This document shows, in pieces, positions 50,976-58,859 of a DNA stretch of 64,000 nt. Below the pieces are notes generated by a model that was given only the letters and a program-made list of their open reading frames with translations, had not been told where the DNA came from and made no database searches. The DNA is from G963704535 sp963704535. GTDB lineage: Bacteria; Chloroflexota; Chloroflexia; Chloroflexales; Roseiflexaceae. The DNA lies in assembly GCA_963704535.1 (NCBI GenBank), contig OY969916.1, positions 2,108,001 through 2,172,000 on the forward strand, written 5' to 3'. Numbering within the stretch: position 1 is the first letter of the stretch; each line of letters begins with the position of its first letter. Both the position numbers and the translations under genes were made by a program.

Positions 50976-53328
50976 ATGCCCGAACCAATCGGAATATCGA
51001 TCCGCAATGTCGCTGTGATCGGAACCCATCTGCCGCGCCAGTGCGGCATTGCGACCTATACGACCGACCTGTGTGCGGCACTCGCCGGCAGCTATCCCAC
51101 GACTGCGGTCTTCGCATTAGCGATGAATGATACCGTGGAAAGCTATGCCTACCCGGAGCGAGTACGGTTCGCGCTGGCGCAGCACGACATCGTCGACTAT
51201 CACCGCGCCGCCGATTTTGTGAACCAGGCCAACACCGACTTGGTCTGCGTCCAGCATGAGTACGGTATCTTCGGCGGGCCGTCCGGTAGCCATATCCTGG
51301 CGCTGCTGCGCGACCTCCAGGTCCCGGTTGTCACTACCCTGCACACGATTCTGCGCGAGCCGGACCCACGGCAGCGCGCGGTGCTGATCGAGCTGGCGCA
51401 GCTCTCCGACCGCCTGGTGGTGATGAGCGAGCGCGGCGCGACGTTCCTACGCGAGATCTACGGCGTCTCGGCCGAGAAAATTGACATTATTCCGCACGGC
51501 ATCCCCGATGTTCCGTTCCTCGACCCGAACTTCCACAAAGATCAGTTCAATGCCGAGGGCAAGCTGGTGTTGCTGACCTTCGGGCTGCTCTCGCGGAACA
51601 AGGGGGTCGAACATGTCATCGCGGCCATGCCGGCGATCTTGAAGCGCCACCCTAACGTCGTCTATCTCATACTGGGGATGACTCACCCGCATGTCCGGCA
51701 GCACGAAGGGGAGTGCTACCGGCTGATGTTGCAGGCGATGGCTGAAGAGCTTGGTGTAGCAGCGGCGGTCATGTTTTACGATCAGTTCGTTGAGTTGGAT
51801 GAGTTGGTGCGGTTCATCAGTGCGGCCGACATCTACATCACACCCTACCTGAACCCGGCCCAGATCGTCTCCGGCACGCTGGCGTATGCCGTCGGCGCGG
51901 GCAAGGCGGTTATCTCAACCCCCTATTGGTACGCCGAGGAGATGCTGGCCGGTGGCCGCGGCATGCTGGTGCCATTCCACAACCCAGAGGCGGTTGCTAC
52001 GGGGGTGTTGGAACTGCTGGATAATGAGGCCGATCGCCACGCGATGCGCAAGCGAGCCTACATGCTCGGGCGCGAGATGACCTGGCCGCGCGTTGCACGA
52101 GGCTATATGGAGAGCTTCCAGCGCGCCCGCGCCGAGCACCGCCACAGCGCGCGCGTGCTCTCGGGTGTCAAGCCACTGCAAGAGCGCACAATCGACTTAC
52201 CACCGCTGCGCCTCGATCACCTGCGGCGCATGACCGACGACACCGGCATGCTCCAGCACGCCGTCCTGGCGGTGCCGAACTACAACGAGGGCTACACGAC
52301 CGACGACAACGCGCGCGCACTGATCGCGGCGGTGCTGCTGGAGGAGACCGGCGCACCGGAGGTGGAGACGCTGGCAACGCGCTACCTGGCGTTTCTCTGG
52401 CACGCCTTCAACCCGCGACAGGGCCGCTTCCGCAACTTCATGGGCTATGACCGCCGGTGGCGCGAGAAGACCGGCTCGGAGGACAGCCACGCGCGAACAC
52501 TCTGGGCGCTCGGCACGGTGCTGGGCCGTTCTTACAATCAGTCGTTGCTTGGCGTCGCCAATATGCTCTTCGAGCGCGCATTTCCGGCGGCGCTGACATT
52601 CGCGCATCCGCGGCCATGGGCCTTCGCGCTGCTCGGCATTGATGCCTACCTGGGGCACTTCGGCGGCGATCGGGCGGTACGGCAGGTTGCCCATACGCTG
52701 GCCGAGCGCTTGCTGGCACACTATCAGGCCAACCGCACCGACAACTGGCGCTGGTTCGCGGATCGGTTGACTTATGATAACGCTGTCCTGCCGCACGCGC
52801 TGCTCCTCAGTGGGCATACGCTTGGCCGCCAGGATATGCGCGACGCCGGGCTGGAGGCGTTAAGCTGGCTGGCGGCGCTCCAACGCCCCGAGGGCGGCCA
52901 CTTCGTGCCGATCAGCTGCCACGGCTTCTACCAGCGGGACGCGGCGCCGGCCCGCTTCGACCAGCAGCCGCTGGAGGCGCACGCGATGGTGCGGGCTGCG
53001 CTTGACGCCCACCGCATCACCGGCAACGACCAGCTGGCTGGAAGAGGCGCATTGCGCGTTCGGTTGGTTCCTGGAGCGCAACGACTTGCGGCTGCCGCTC
53101 TATGATCCAATCACCGGGGGCTGTCGCGATGGGCTGGAGGTCGATCGGGTCAACCAGAACCAGGGCGCTGAGTCGACGCTGGCGTTCCTGATCGCGCTGC
53201 TGGAGCTGCGTGGTGCCGAGGAGCGCCGCACCGCCGAGCTGTCGCGGTTCCCCCTGATCGGGGCATCGGGCCGGGCCGCCGTCGTCGAGCCGCTTCATCC
53301 GCGCGGCAATGGACAGCGCGGCGAATAG
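50976..53328 (+). pseudogene. GT4 glycosyltransferase fused to an (alpha/alpha)-barrel domain, frameshifted near the end
   Basis: N-terminal GT4/GT-B fold: HLPRQCGIATYTTDL, LTFGLLSRNKGVEHVI, then the donor region TPYLNPAQIVSGTLAYAVGAGK. From about residue 410 a helical barrel follows (NEGYTTDDNARALIAAVLL, GSEDSHARTLWALGTVLG). At about 53035-53040 one extra base (GACCAGCTGG for GACCAGTGG) shifts the frame; the end continues WLEEAHCAFGWFLERND and ESTLAFLIALLEL to 53328. The intact product would be 783 aa. First gene of the GT4-GT4-GH130 operon. Confidence 0.88.
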
Positions 53329-53342
53329 CGCCAGGAGGAATC

Positions 53343-54371
53343 ATGCGCATCGCGATGCTGGCGCCGATCACATGGCGAGTGCCGCCACGACACTATGGCC
53401 CCTGGGAGCGTGTGGTCTCGCTGCTGACCGAGGGCCTGATCGCCCGCGGTGTCGACGTGACGCTGTTCGCAACGGCTGACGCGCAGACATCCGCCCAGCT
53501 CGTGGCGATCTGCCCGCGCCCGGTCGGCGAGGACCCATCGCTTGATGCCAAAGCGTGGGAGTGCCTGCACATTGCAGCGCTCTTCGAGCGGGCCGGCGAG
53601 TTCGACGTGATTCACAACCACTTTGACTTTCTGCCGCTCTCCTACAGTGAGCTGGTCGCGACACCCCTGGTGACGACCATCCACGGCTTCTCGTCGGAGC
53701 GCATCCTGCCGGTCTACCAGCGCTACAACCAGCGCTGTCACTATGTCGCGATCAGCGCGGCCGATCGCCATCCCGCGCTCGACTACATTGCCACTGTCCA
53801 CCACGGCATCACGCTTGACGAGTTCACGCTGCGCCGTGAGCCGGACGATTATCTGCTCTTCTTTGGCCGCATCCACCCGGACAAGGGCGTCGCCGAGGCG
53901 ATTGCGGTCGCGCGACGGAGCGGTCGACCTTTGATCATCGCTGGGATCATCCAGGACCAGGTCTTTTTCGAGCAGCAGGTCGCGCCGCACTTGGATGGCG
54001 ATCAGGTGCGGTATGTCGGCTCGGTCGGGCCGGCCGCGCGTGACGCGCTGCTCGGCGGCGCATACGCGCTGTTGCACCTGATCAATTTCGACGAGCCGTT
54101 CGGGTTGAGCATGGTCGAGGCGATGGCCTGCGGCACGCCCGTGATCGCCTGCGACCGCGGTTCGGTGCCGGAAGTCGTCCAGCACGGCGTGACCGGCGCT
54201 ATTGTCAGCGGAGTGGATGCGGCGGTGGCGGCGCTAGCCGAGGTTGGAGCGCTCGACCGCACACGTATCCGGGCCTATATAGCGGCGCGTTTCAGCCGCG
54301 AGCGCATGGTCGATGACTACTTGCGCGTCTATGCGGCGGTCATGCAGCAACACCGCCCCAACAGCTCTTAA
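53343..54371 (+). CDS. GT4 family glycosyltransferase
   Basis: 342 aa. GT-B fold retaining transferase: ITWRVPPRHYGPWERVVSLL at the start, FDVIHNHFDFLPL, FFGRIHPDKGVAEAI, and the donor-binding FGLSMVEAMACGTPVIACD with the EX7E-type region. AGGAGGAATC precedes ATG. It follows the first GT4 by 14 bp and precedes GH130. Substrates are probably mannose or glucose nucleotide sugars, by context only. Confidence 0.92.
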   Translation: MRIAMLAPITWRVPPRHYGPWERVVSLLTEGLIARGVDVTLFATADAQTSAQLVAICPRPVGEDPSLDAKAWECLHIAALFERAGEFDVIHNHFDFLPLSYSELVATPLVTTIHGFSSERILPVYQRYNQRCHYVAISAADRHPALDYIATVHHGITLDEFTLRREPDDYLLFFGRIHPDKGVAEAIAVARRSGRPLIIAGIIQDQVFFEQQVAPHLDGDQVRYVGSVGPAARDALLGGAYALLHLINFDEPFGLSMVEAMACGTPVIACDRGSVPEVVQHGVTGAIVSGVDAAVAALAEVGALDRTRIRAYIAARFSRERMVDDYLRVYAAVMQQHRPNSS

Positions 54372-54397
54372 AGCGGATATTTTTGGAGGTTTCCCGT

Positions 54398-55366
54398 ATG
54401 CCCGACCAATACAGCGTGCTCTTTCAGCGCTACCGCGGCAACCCGATCCTGACTGCCGCCGACTGGCCCTACCCGGTCAACACGGTCTTCAACCCTGGCG
54501 CGACCCTGCTTCAGGACGGTACGACGCTGCTGCTCTGCCGCGTCGAGGACCGGCGCGGGCACTCGCACCTCTGCGTGGCGCGCTCGGTCAACGGCATCGA
54601 TGGCTGGCGCATCGACCGGCAGCCGACCATGATGCCCGATCCGGCGCGCTGGCCCGAGGAGCTGTGGGGTATCGAGGACCCACGCATCACTTATGTCCCC
54701 GAGCTTGAGCGCTATGTGATAGCCTACACCTCCTACTCGCGCGGCGGGCCGGGGGTGTCGCTGGCGCTGACCGAGGACTTTCAGACGTTCGAGCGCTATG
54801 GCCTGGTGATGCAGCCGGAGGATAAAGACGCCGCGCTGTTGCCGCACCGGATCGGCGGCAACTGGGCGTTGATTCACCGCCCGGTCTGGCCGTTGGGGGC
54901 GCACATCTGGATCTCCTACTCGCCCGATTTGCGCCACTGGGGCAGCCACAAGCTCATGCTGGAAGCGCGACGCGGTGCCTGGTGGGACGCCAACAAGATC
55001 GGCCTTTCGCCGCCGCCGATCGAGACACGCGCTGGATGGCTGATGATCTATCACGGCGTGCGCACTACGCCCTCGGGATGCCGTTATCGGCTCGGCCTGG
55101 CACTCTTCGACCGAGACATGCCAGAGCACTGCCTGTTGCGCGGCGACACCTGGGTGTTCGGCCCAGAGGAGCGCTACGAGTGCGAGGGGGATGTCAATAA
55201 TGTCGTATTCCCGTGCGGCATCACCATCGCCCCCGACGGCGATACGATCCATATGTACTATGGCGGCGCCGATAGCTGCGTGGCGCTCGCGACCGGCAGC
55301 ATCCGCATGCTGCTCGACTGGCTGCACGAGTATGGCAACCAGACCAGGCCGCCGAGCCAGGTATAA
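54398..55366 (+). CDS. GH130 family glycosidase/phosphorylase
   Basis: 322 aa, a five-bladed propeller. Family marks: VFNPGATLLQDGTTLLLCRV, the catalytic Asp in WGIEDPRITYV, DKDAALLPHRIGGNWALIHR, and WDANKIGLSPPPI. GH130 enzymes phosphorolyse or hydrolyse beta-mannosides. TTGGAGGT is the RBS. With two GT4 genes upstream it probably processes or recycles a mannose-containing oligosaccharide; the exact product is not known. Confidence 0.93.
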   Translation: MPDQYSVLFQRYRGNPILTAADWPYPVNTVFNPGATLLQDGTTLLLCRVEDRRGHSHLCVARSVNGIDGWRIDRQPTMMPDPARWPEELWGIEDPRITYVPELERYVIAYTSYSRGGPGVSLALTEDFQTFERYGLVMQPEDKDAALLPHRIGGNWALIHRPVWPLGAHIWISYSPDLRHWGSHKLMLEARRGAWWDANKIGLSPPPIETRAGWLMIYHGVRTTPSGCRYRLGLALFDRDMPEHCLLRGDTWVFGPEERYECEGDVNNVVFPCGITIAPDGDTIHMYYGGADSCVALATGSIRMLLDWLHEYGNQTRPPSQV

Positions 55367-55371
55367 AGAGA

Positions 55372-55435
55372 TAGTAGAGGTTTAAGGGGAGGCGGGTACC
55401 CTCCGGGTGCCTCCCCTTAAACCCCACCCCCTCCC
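55372..55435. repeat. G/C-run inverted repeat after GH130
   Basis: GTTTAAGGGGAGGCGGGTAC-CCTCC and GGGTGCCTCCCCTTAAACCC form a hairpin, similar to a diverged REP-like element at 14588. It may terminate the operon. Confidence 0.65.
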
Positions 55436-55525
55436 GTCGTAAGCAGTCCAGATCGCGTAGTTCTAGTCCTTTTGGTCAGCTTGACAACTTCCGCATGTTG
55501 GTGCTATCCTGAGGCTACATGTAGG

Positions 55526-55672
55526 GATCTTCGGGGCAGGGTGCGATTCCCGACCGGCGGTGATGCTTGTGAGTGCGTTCGAGCGAACGCCCACGAGACG
55601 AGCGCCGCGAGCCGCAAGGCAGACACTGGTGCGAATCCAGGGCCGACGGTACAGTCCGGATGGAAGAAGATC
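55526..55672 (+). promoter_or_regulatory. FMN riboswitch (RFN element)
   Basis: The conserved RFN boxes are in order: GATCTTCGGGGCAGGGTG, ATTCCCGACCGGCGGT, then CTGGTGCGAATCCAGGGCC, GACGGTACAGTCCGGATG and GAAGAAGATC, which closes P1 with GATCTTC. It is followed by a terminator and the ribXY genes. FMN binding should switch off the riboflavin transporter. Confidence 0.95.
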
Positions 55673-55787
55673 CGCCGACGAGTACGCTTGCCGCAGCTTT
55701 TTCGTGCTGTGGCCAGCGTCCGTGCCATTGCCCGGCTCACGGTGAGGTGAGTACCCGGCAGGCGCTGTCCGGCGTTTTCATCATTCC

Positions 55788-55815
55788 CCCGAAGCCCCAA
55801 GGCTTCGGGTTTTTT
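55788..55815 (+). terminator. riboswitch expression-platform terminator
   Basis: CCCGAAGCC-CCAA-GGCTTCGGG followed by TTTTTT. It lies 116 nt after the aptamer and 22 nt before the ribX start, as expected for transcriptional control. Confidence 0.92.
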
Positions 55816-55836
55816 GTGTTGTTAGGGGGACGTGAT

Positions 55837-56667
55837 ATGTTGCGACAACCCTCACTATTCTACCGACAGAGCCAGCCGGAGGCCGAGCGGAACACTGATG
55901 GCGCCGACCGGTCGGCTCGCTCCATCCCGGCGGTCGCCAACCTGGCGCTCTCGGCGCTGCTGGTAGGGCTGGCGTGGAAGGCGCTGGTGATGCTCAAGGG
56001 CTACCCGGCCTTTGTGCTCCCGGCGCCCGACGTGGTGTTGAGCCGCCTGGTGGACGAGCTGCTGCACGGCACGCTGCGCCACCACACGGCGCTGACGCTG
56101 GTCGAGGCGCTGGGCGGCTTTGCGCTCGCACTGGCCGTCAGCCTGGTGCTGGGCTACCTGCTGGCCCACGCGCCGCGGCTTGAGCGTGTGCTGGCGCCCC
56201 AGCTCGCGGCAACCCAGGCGGTGCCAGTGGTCGCCATCGCGCCGCTGATCATCCTGTGGGTCGGCGCCGACATCCGCGCCAAGATCCTGGTCGCCGCGCT
56301 GGTGACGTTCTTCCCGATCCTGAGCAGCGCCGTGGTGGCGCTGCGCGGGGTGCCGCGCGAGCTGCTGGAGATGGCCCTGATCAGCGGGGCCAACCGCTGG
56401 CAGGTGCTGCGCCACGTCGAGCTGCCGCTGGCGCTGCCGGGGATCTTCGGCGGAGTCAAGGCCGGCTTGGCGCTGGCGACGACCGGCGCCGTGGTCGGCG
56501 AGTTCGTGGGCGGGCGCGATGGCCTGGGCGCGCTGATCAACATCTCGCGCGGGCTGTTCGACACACCGCTGATGTTTGTGGCCCTGGTGGCGCTGGCCGC
56601 CCTCACGCTCAGCTTCTACGTCGTCGCCGCGCTGCTGGAGCGGGCGCTGGTGCGCTGGGAGCAGTAG
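55837..56667 (+). CDS. ribX: riboflavin ABC transporter permease RibX-like
   Basis: 276 aa with six hydrophobic segments and the ABC permease EAA loop (ELLEMALISGANRWQVLRHVELPLALP). TauC/SsuC-like family. The assignment rests on the FMN riboswitch and on ribY next door, an arrangement described for Chloroflexus riboflavin uptake. The ATP-binding subunit is absent here, as reported for RibXY. AGGGGGACG precedes ATG 55837. Confidence 0.88.
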   Translation: MLRQPSLFYRQSQPEAERNTDGADRSARSIPAVANLALSALLVGLAWKALVMLKGYPAFVLPAPDVVLSRLVDELLHGTLRHHTALTLVEALGGFALALAVSLVLGYLLAHAPRLERVLAPQLAATQAVPVVAIAPLIILWVGADIRAKILVAALVTFFPILSSAVVALRGVPRELLEMALISGANRWQVLRHVELPLALPGIFGGVKAGLALATTGAVVGEFVGGRDGLGALINISRGLFDTPLMFVALVALAALTLSFYVVAALLERALVRWEQ

Positions 56668-56696
56668 GCTGGAGATTGGAGATTGGAGATTGCGGG

Positions 56697-56815
56697 CGCT
56701 CTCCACTCTGGGAAAAAGGGGGTTTGAGGGGGCTGCCCCCTCAGTCTCCCCCCACCCACATTGTAAAGTAGAACGGCGTCACCCGAAACCTTGTTTAAGA
56801 TGGAAGAGGAGGAAG
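56697..56815. repeat. REP-like element H variant in the rib operon
   Basis: GGAAAAAGGGGGTTTGAGGG-GGCTGCCCCCTCAGTCTCCC, CCCACCCACATTGTAAAGTA and CACCCGAAACCTTGTTTAAG. The tail matches 24640-24680. GGAGATT 7-mers precede it. Confidence 0.85.
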
Positions 56816-56818
56816 CGG

Positions 56819-57901
56819 ATGTTTCGACGAATCGCTCTGGTGCTGCTGGCGGCGCTGCTGGTAAGTGCATGTGGCGCGGGCGGGCAGCCGAGTACCGGCG
56901 CCCCCACGCCGTCTGGTGGCGCAACCGCCGCCCCGGCTCCGGCGACGGCTGCTCCCGCAGCCCGGCCCGAGCCGACCGCCGGCAGCGCGGCGGCGCCGCG
57001 CGAGATCATCGTGGCAATGCCCTATATCCCCAATGTGCAGTTCGCCCACTACTACGTGGCCGATAAGAAAGGCTACTACGCCGCCGAGGGGCTGAAGGTC
57101 ACGTTCGACTACAACTTCGAGACTGATGTGGTTCAGCGGGTGGCCCAGGGTACCGTCCAATTCGGGGCCGCCAGCGGCGACTCGGTGCTGCTGGCGCGGG
57201 CGCAGGGGCTGCCGGTCGTCACCATCGCCACCCTGAGCCAGAAGTTCCCGACCGTTTTCTTCAGCAAGGCCGAGGCGAACATCAAGACGCCGGCCGACCT
57301 GAAGGGCAAGAGCGTGGGCATCCCCGGTCGCTTCGGGGCCAGCTATATCGGCCTGCTGGCGCTGCTCTACGCTAACAAGATGCAGGAGAGCGACCTGAAC
57401 ATCCAGGAGATCGGCTTTACCCAGCTTGCCGCGCTCAGCGAGGACAAGGTCCAGGTCGCCAGCGGCTACGGCAACAACGAGCCGATCCAGCTTGACCAGC
57501 AGGGCGTCAAGGTCAATGTCATCCGGGTGGCCGACTTCTACCCGCTGGCCTCGGATGGCATGATCACCTCCGAAGCGCTGATCAAGGGCGAGCCCGACCT
57601 GGTGCGCGGCTTCGTCCGGGCGACGCTGCGCGGGATGCAGGATACGGTCGCCGCGCCCGACGAGGCGTTCACGATCAGCCTGGAGTATATTCCCGAGGCC
57701 CGGCTCGGCGACGCACAGCTCCAGCGCAAGGTCTTGCAGGAGACGCTAGGCTACTGGCAGAGCGACGCGACCGCCAGCAAGGGGTTGGGCTATACCGAGT
57801 TGGCGAGCTGGCAGGCGACCCACACGTTCCTGCGCGACAGCGGCCTGCTCAAGAGCGATGTGGACCTGAGTAAGGCGTTTACGAACGAGTTTCTGAAATA
57901 G
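56819..57901 (+). CDS. ribY: riboflavin-binding protein RibY-like (NMT1/THI5 family)
   Basis: 360-aa exported lipoprotein: ALLVSACGAG lipobox at residue 16-20, an Ala/Pro linker, then an NMT1-like binding domain (VAMPYIPNVQFAHYYVADKK, FGAASGDSVLLARAQGLPVV, GKSVGIPGRFGASYIGLLAL). It captures riboflavin outside the cell and delivers it to RibX. GAGGAGGAAG precedes ATG 56819. Ligand identity is inferred from the FMN riboswitch. Confidence 0.87.
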   Translation: MFRRIALVLLAALLVSACGAGGQPSTGAPTPSGGATAAPAPATAAPAARPEPTAGSAAAPREIIVAMPYIPNVQFAHYYVADKKGYYAAEGLKVTFDYNFETDVVQRVAQGTVQFGAASGDSVLLARAQGLPVVTIATLSQKFPTVFFSKAEANIKTPADLKGKSVGIPGRFGASYIGLLALLYANKMQESDLNIQEIGFTQLAALSEDKVQVASGYGNNEPIQLDQQGVKVNVIRVADFYPLASDGMITSEALIKGEPDLVRGFVRATLRGMQDTVAAPDEAFTISLEYIPEARLGDAQLQRKVLQETLGYWQSDATASKGLGYTELASWQATHTFLRDSGLLKSDVDLSKAFTNEFLK

Positions 57902-58130
57902 AGATTAGGGGATTGGAGATTGGAGATTATGGGGTGCGGAGCAATCTCCAATCTCTCAGAGGCTGTCTGAAAAGATCTGCGTCTCACTCACAATCCGTGG
58001 TGGAAAGGGGTTCTTGAGGGGGCTTCCCCTCAAACTCCCCTTTTCAGACAGCCTCCGCAATCCGTGGTGGAAAGGGGTTCTTGAGGGGGCTTCCCCTCAA
58101 ACTCCCCCTTTTCAGACAGCCTCTCAGGGC
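57902..58130. repeat. GGAGATT 7-mers and two REP-like elements H
   Basis: GGAGATTGGAGATT with AATCTCCAATCTCT, then element H whose ends GAGGCTGTCTGAAAAG (57959) and CTTTTCAGACAGCCTC (58032) are a perfect 16-bp inverted pair, then a second, shorter H copy to about 58125. The best-preserved H ends in the window. Confidence 0.92.
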
Positions 58131-58202
58131 CGGCTGGCAAAGCACCTGTCTGTGTGGTATGATGCTCCATAGTAGGCCGCCGATTGAGCATCCAGGTACC
58201 AC

Positions 58203-58859
58203 ATGACCATCTCCACCATCCTCTTCGACCTCGACAACACGCTCTACCCCGCATCTTCCGGCCTCATGCACGGCGTTGACACGCGCATCACCGAGTACGT
58301 GCAGAAGCTGCTGGGCGTCGATATCGAGGCGGCCAAGCTGATTCGCCGGCAATACTTTGCTGACTATGGGACGACGCTGCGTGGCCTTCAGCATCATCAC
58401 ACCGTGGACCCGGAGGAGTACCTTTCCTACGTCCACGACCTGGCGCTGGAGCTGTTCCTCGACTCGGACGCCGAACTCGACCGGCTGCTGGGCCAGGTCG
58501 CCGCGACTAAGGTGATTTTCACCAACGCGCCGTCTGAGCACGCGCGGCGAGTGCTGGCGGTGCTGGGGATCGAGCGGCACTTCGCGGAGGTCTTCGACAT
58601 CCGCTTTTTCCGGTTCCAGCCCAAGCCCGACCCTTCCGGCTACCGGCGCGCCCTCGATGTGCTCGGTGTCTCCGGCGACCAGGCGCTGCTGATCGAGGAT
58701 ACCCCCAAGAACCTTCCGCCGGCCCGCACACTGGGCATGTCCACCATCCTCGTCGGCGAGTCCGACGGCGACAGCGCCGCCGATCACGTCGTGCCCGATA
58801 TCCTGGCCGCGCTGCGGATCGTCCTGGAGCTTGAGCCGGTTGAGAAGGCGCTTATCTGA
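58203..58859 (+). CDS. HAD family pyrimidine 5'-nucleotidase-like
   Basis: 218 aa. HAD motifs: I, ILFDLDNTLYP; II, VIFTNAP; III, Lys in PKPDP; IV, LIEDTPKN. The cap domain and the DNTLYP motif fit SDT1/PYNA-type pyrimidine 5'-nucleotidases. It dephosphorylates nucleoside monophosphates in the cytoplasm. The stop abuts the stop of the convergent subtilase gene. Confidence 0.9.
   Translation: MTISTILFDLDNTLYPASSGLMHGVDTRITEYVQKLLGVDIEAAKLIRRQYFADYGTTLRGLQHHHTVDPEEYLSYVHDLALELFLDSDAELDRLLGQVAATKVIFTNAPSEHARRVLAVLGIERHFAEVFDIRFFRFQPKPDPSGYRRALDVLGVSGDQALLIEDTPKNLPPARTLGMSTILVGESDGDSAADHVVPDILAALRIVLELEPVEKALI

Noticed and set aside
14068..53328. Programmed +1 frameshifting as the cause of the broken genes
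   Set aside because: No shared slippery motif and unrelated gene types; mutation or sequencing error is simpler.
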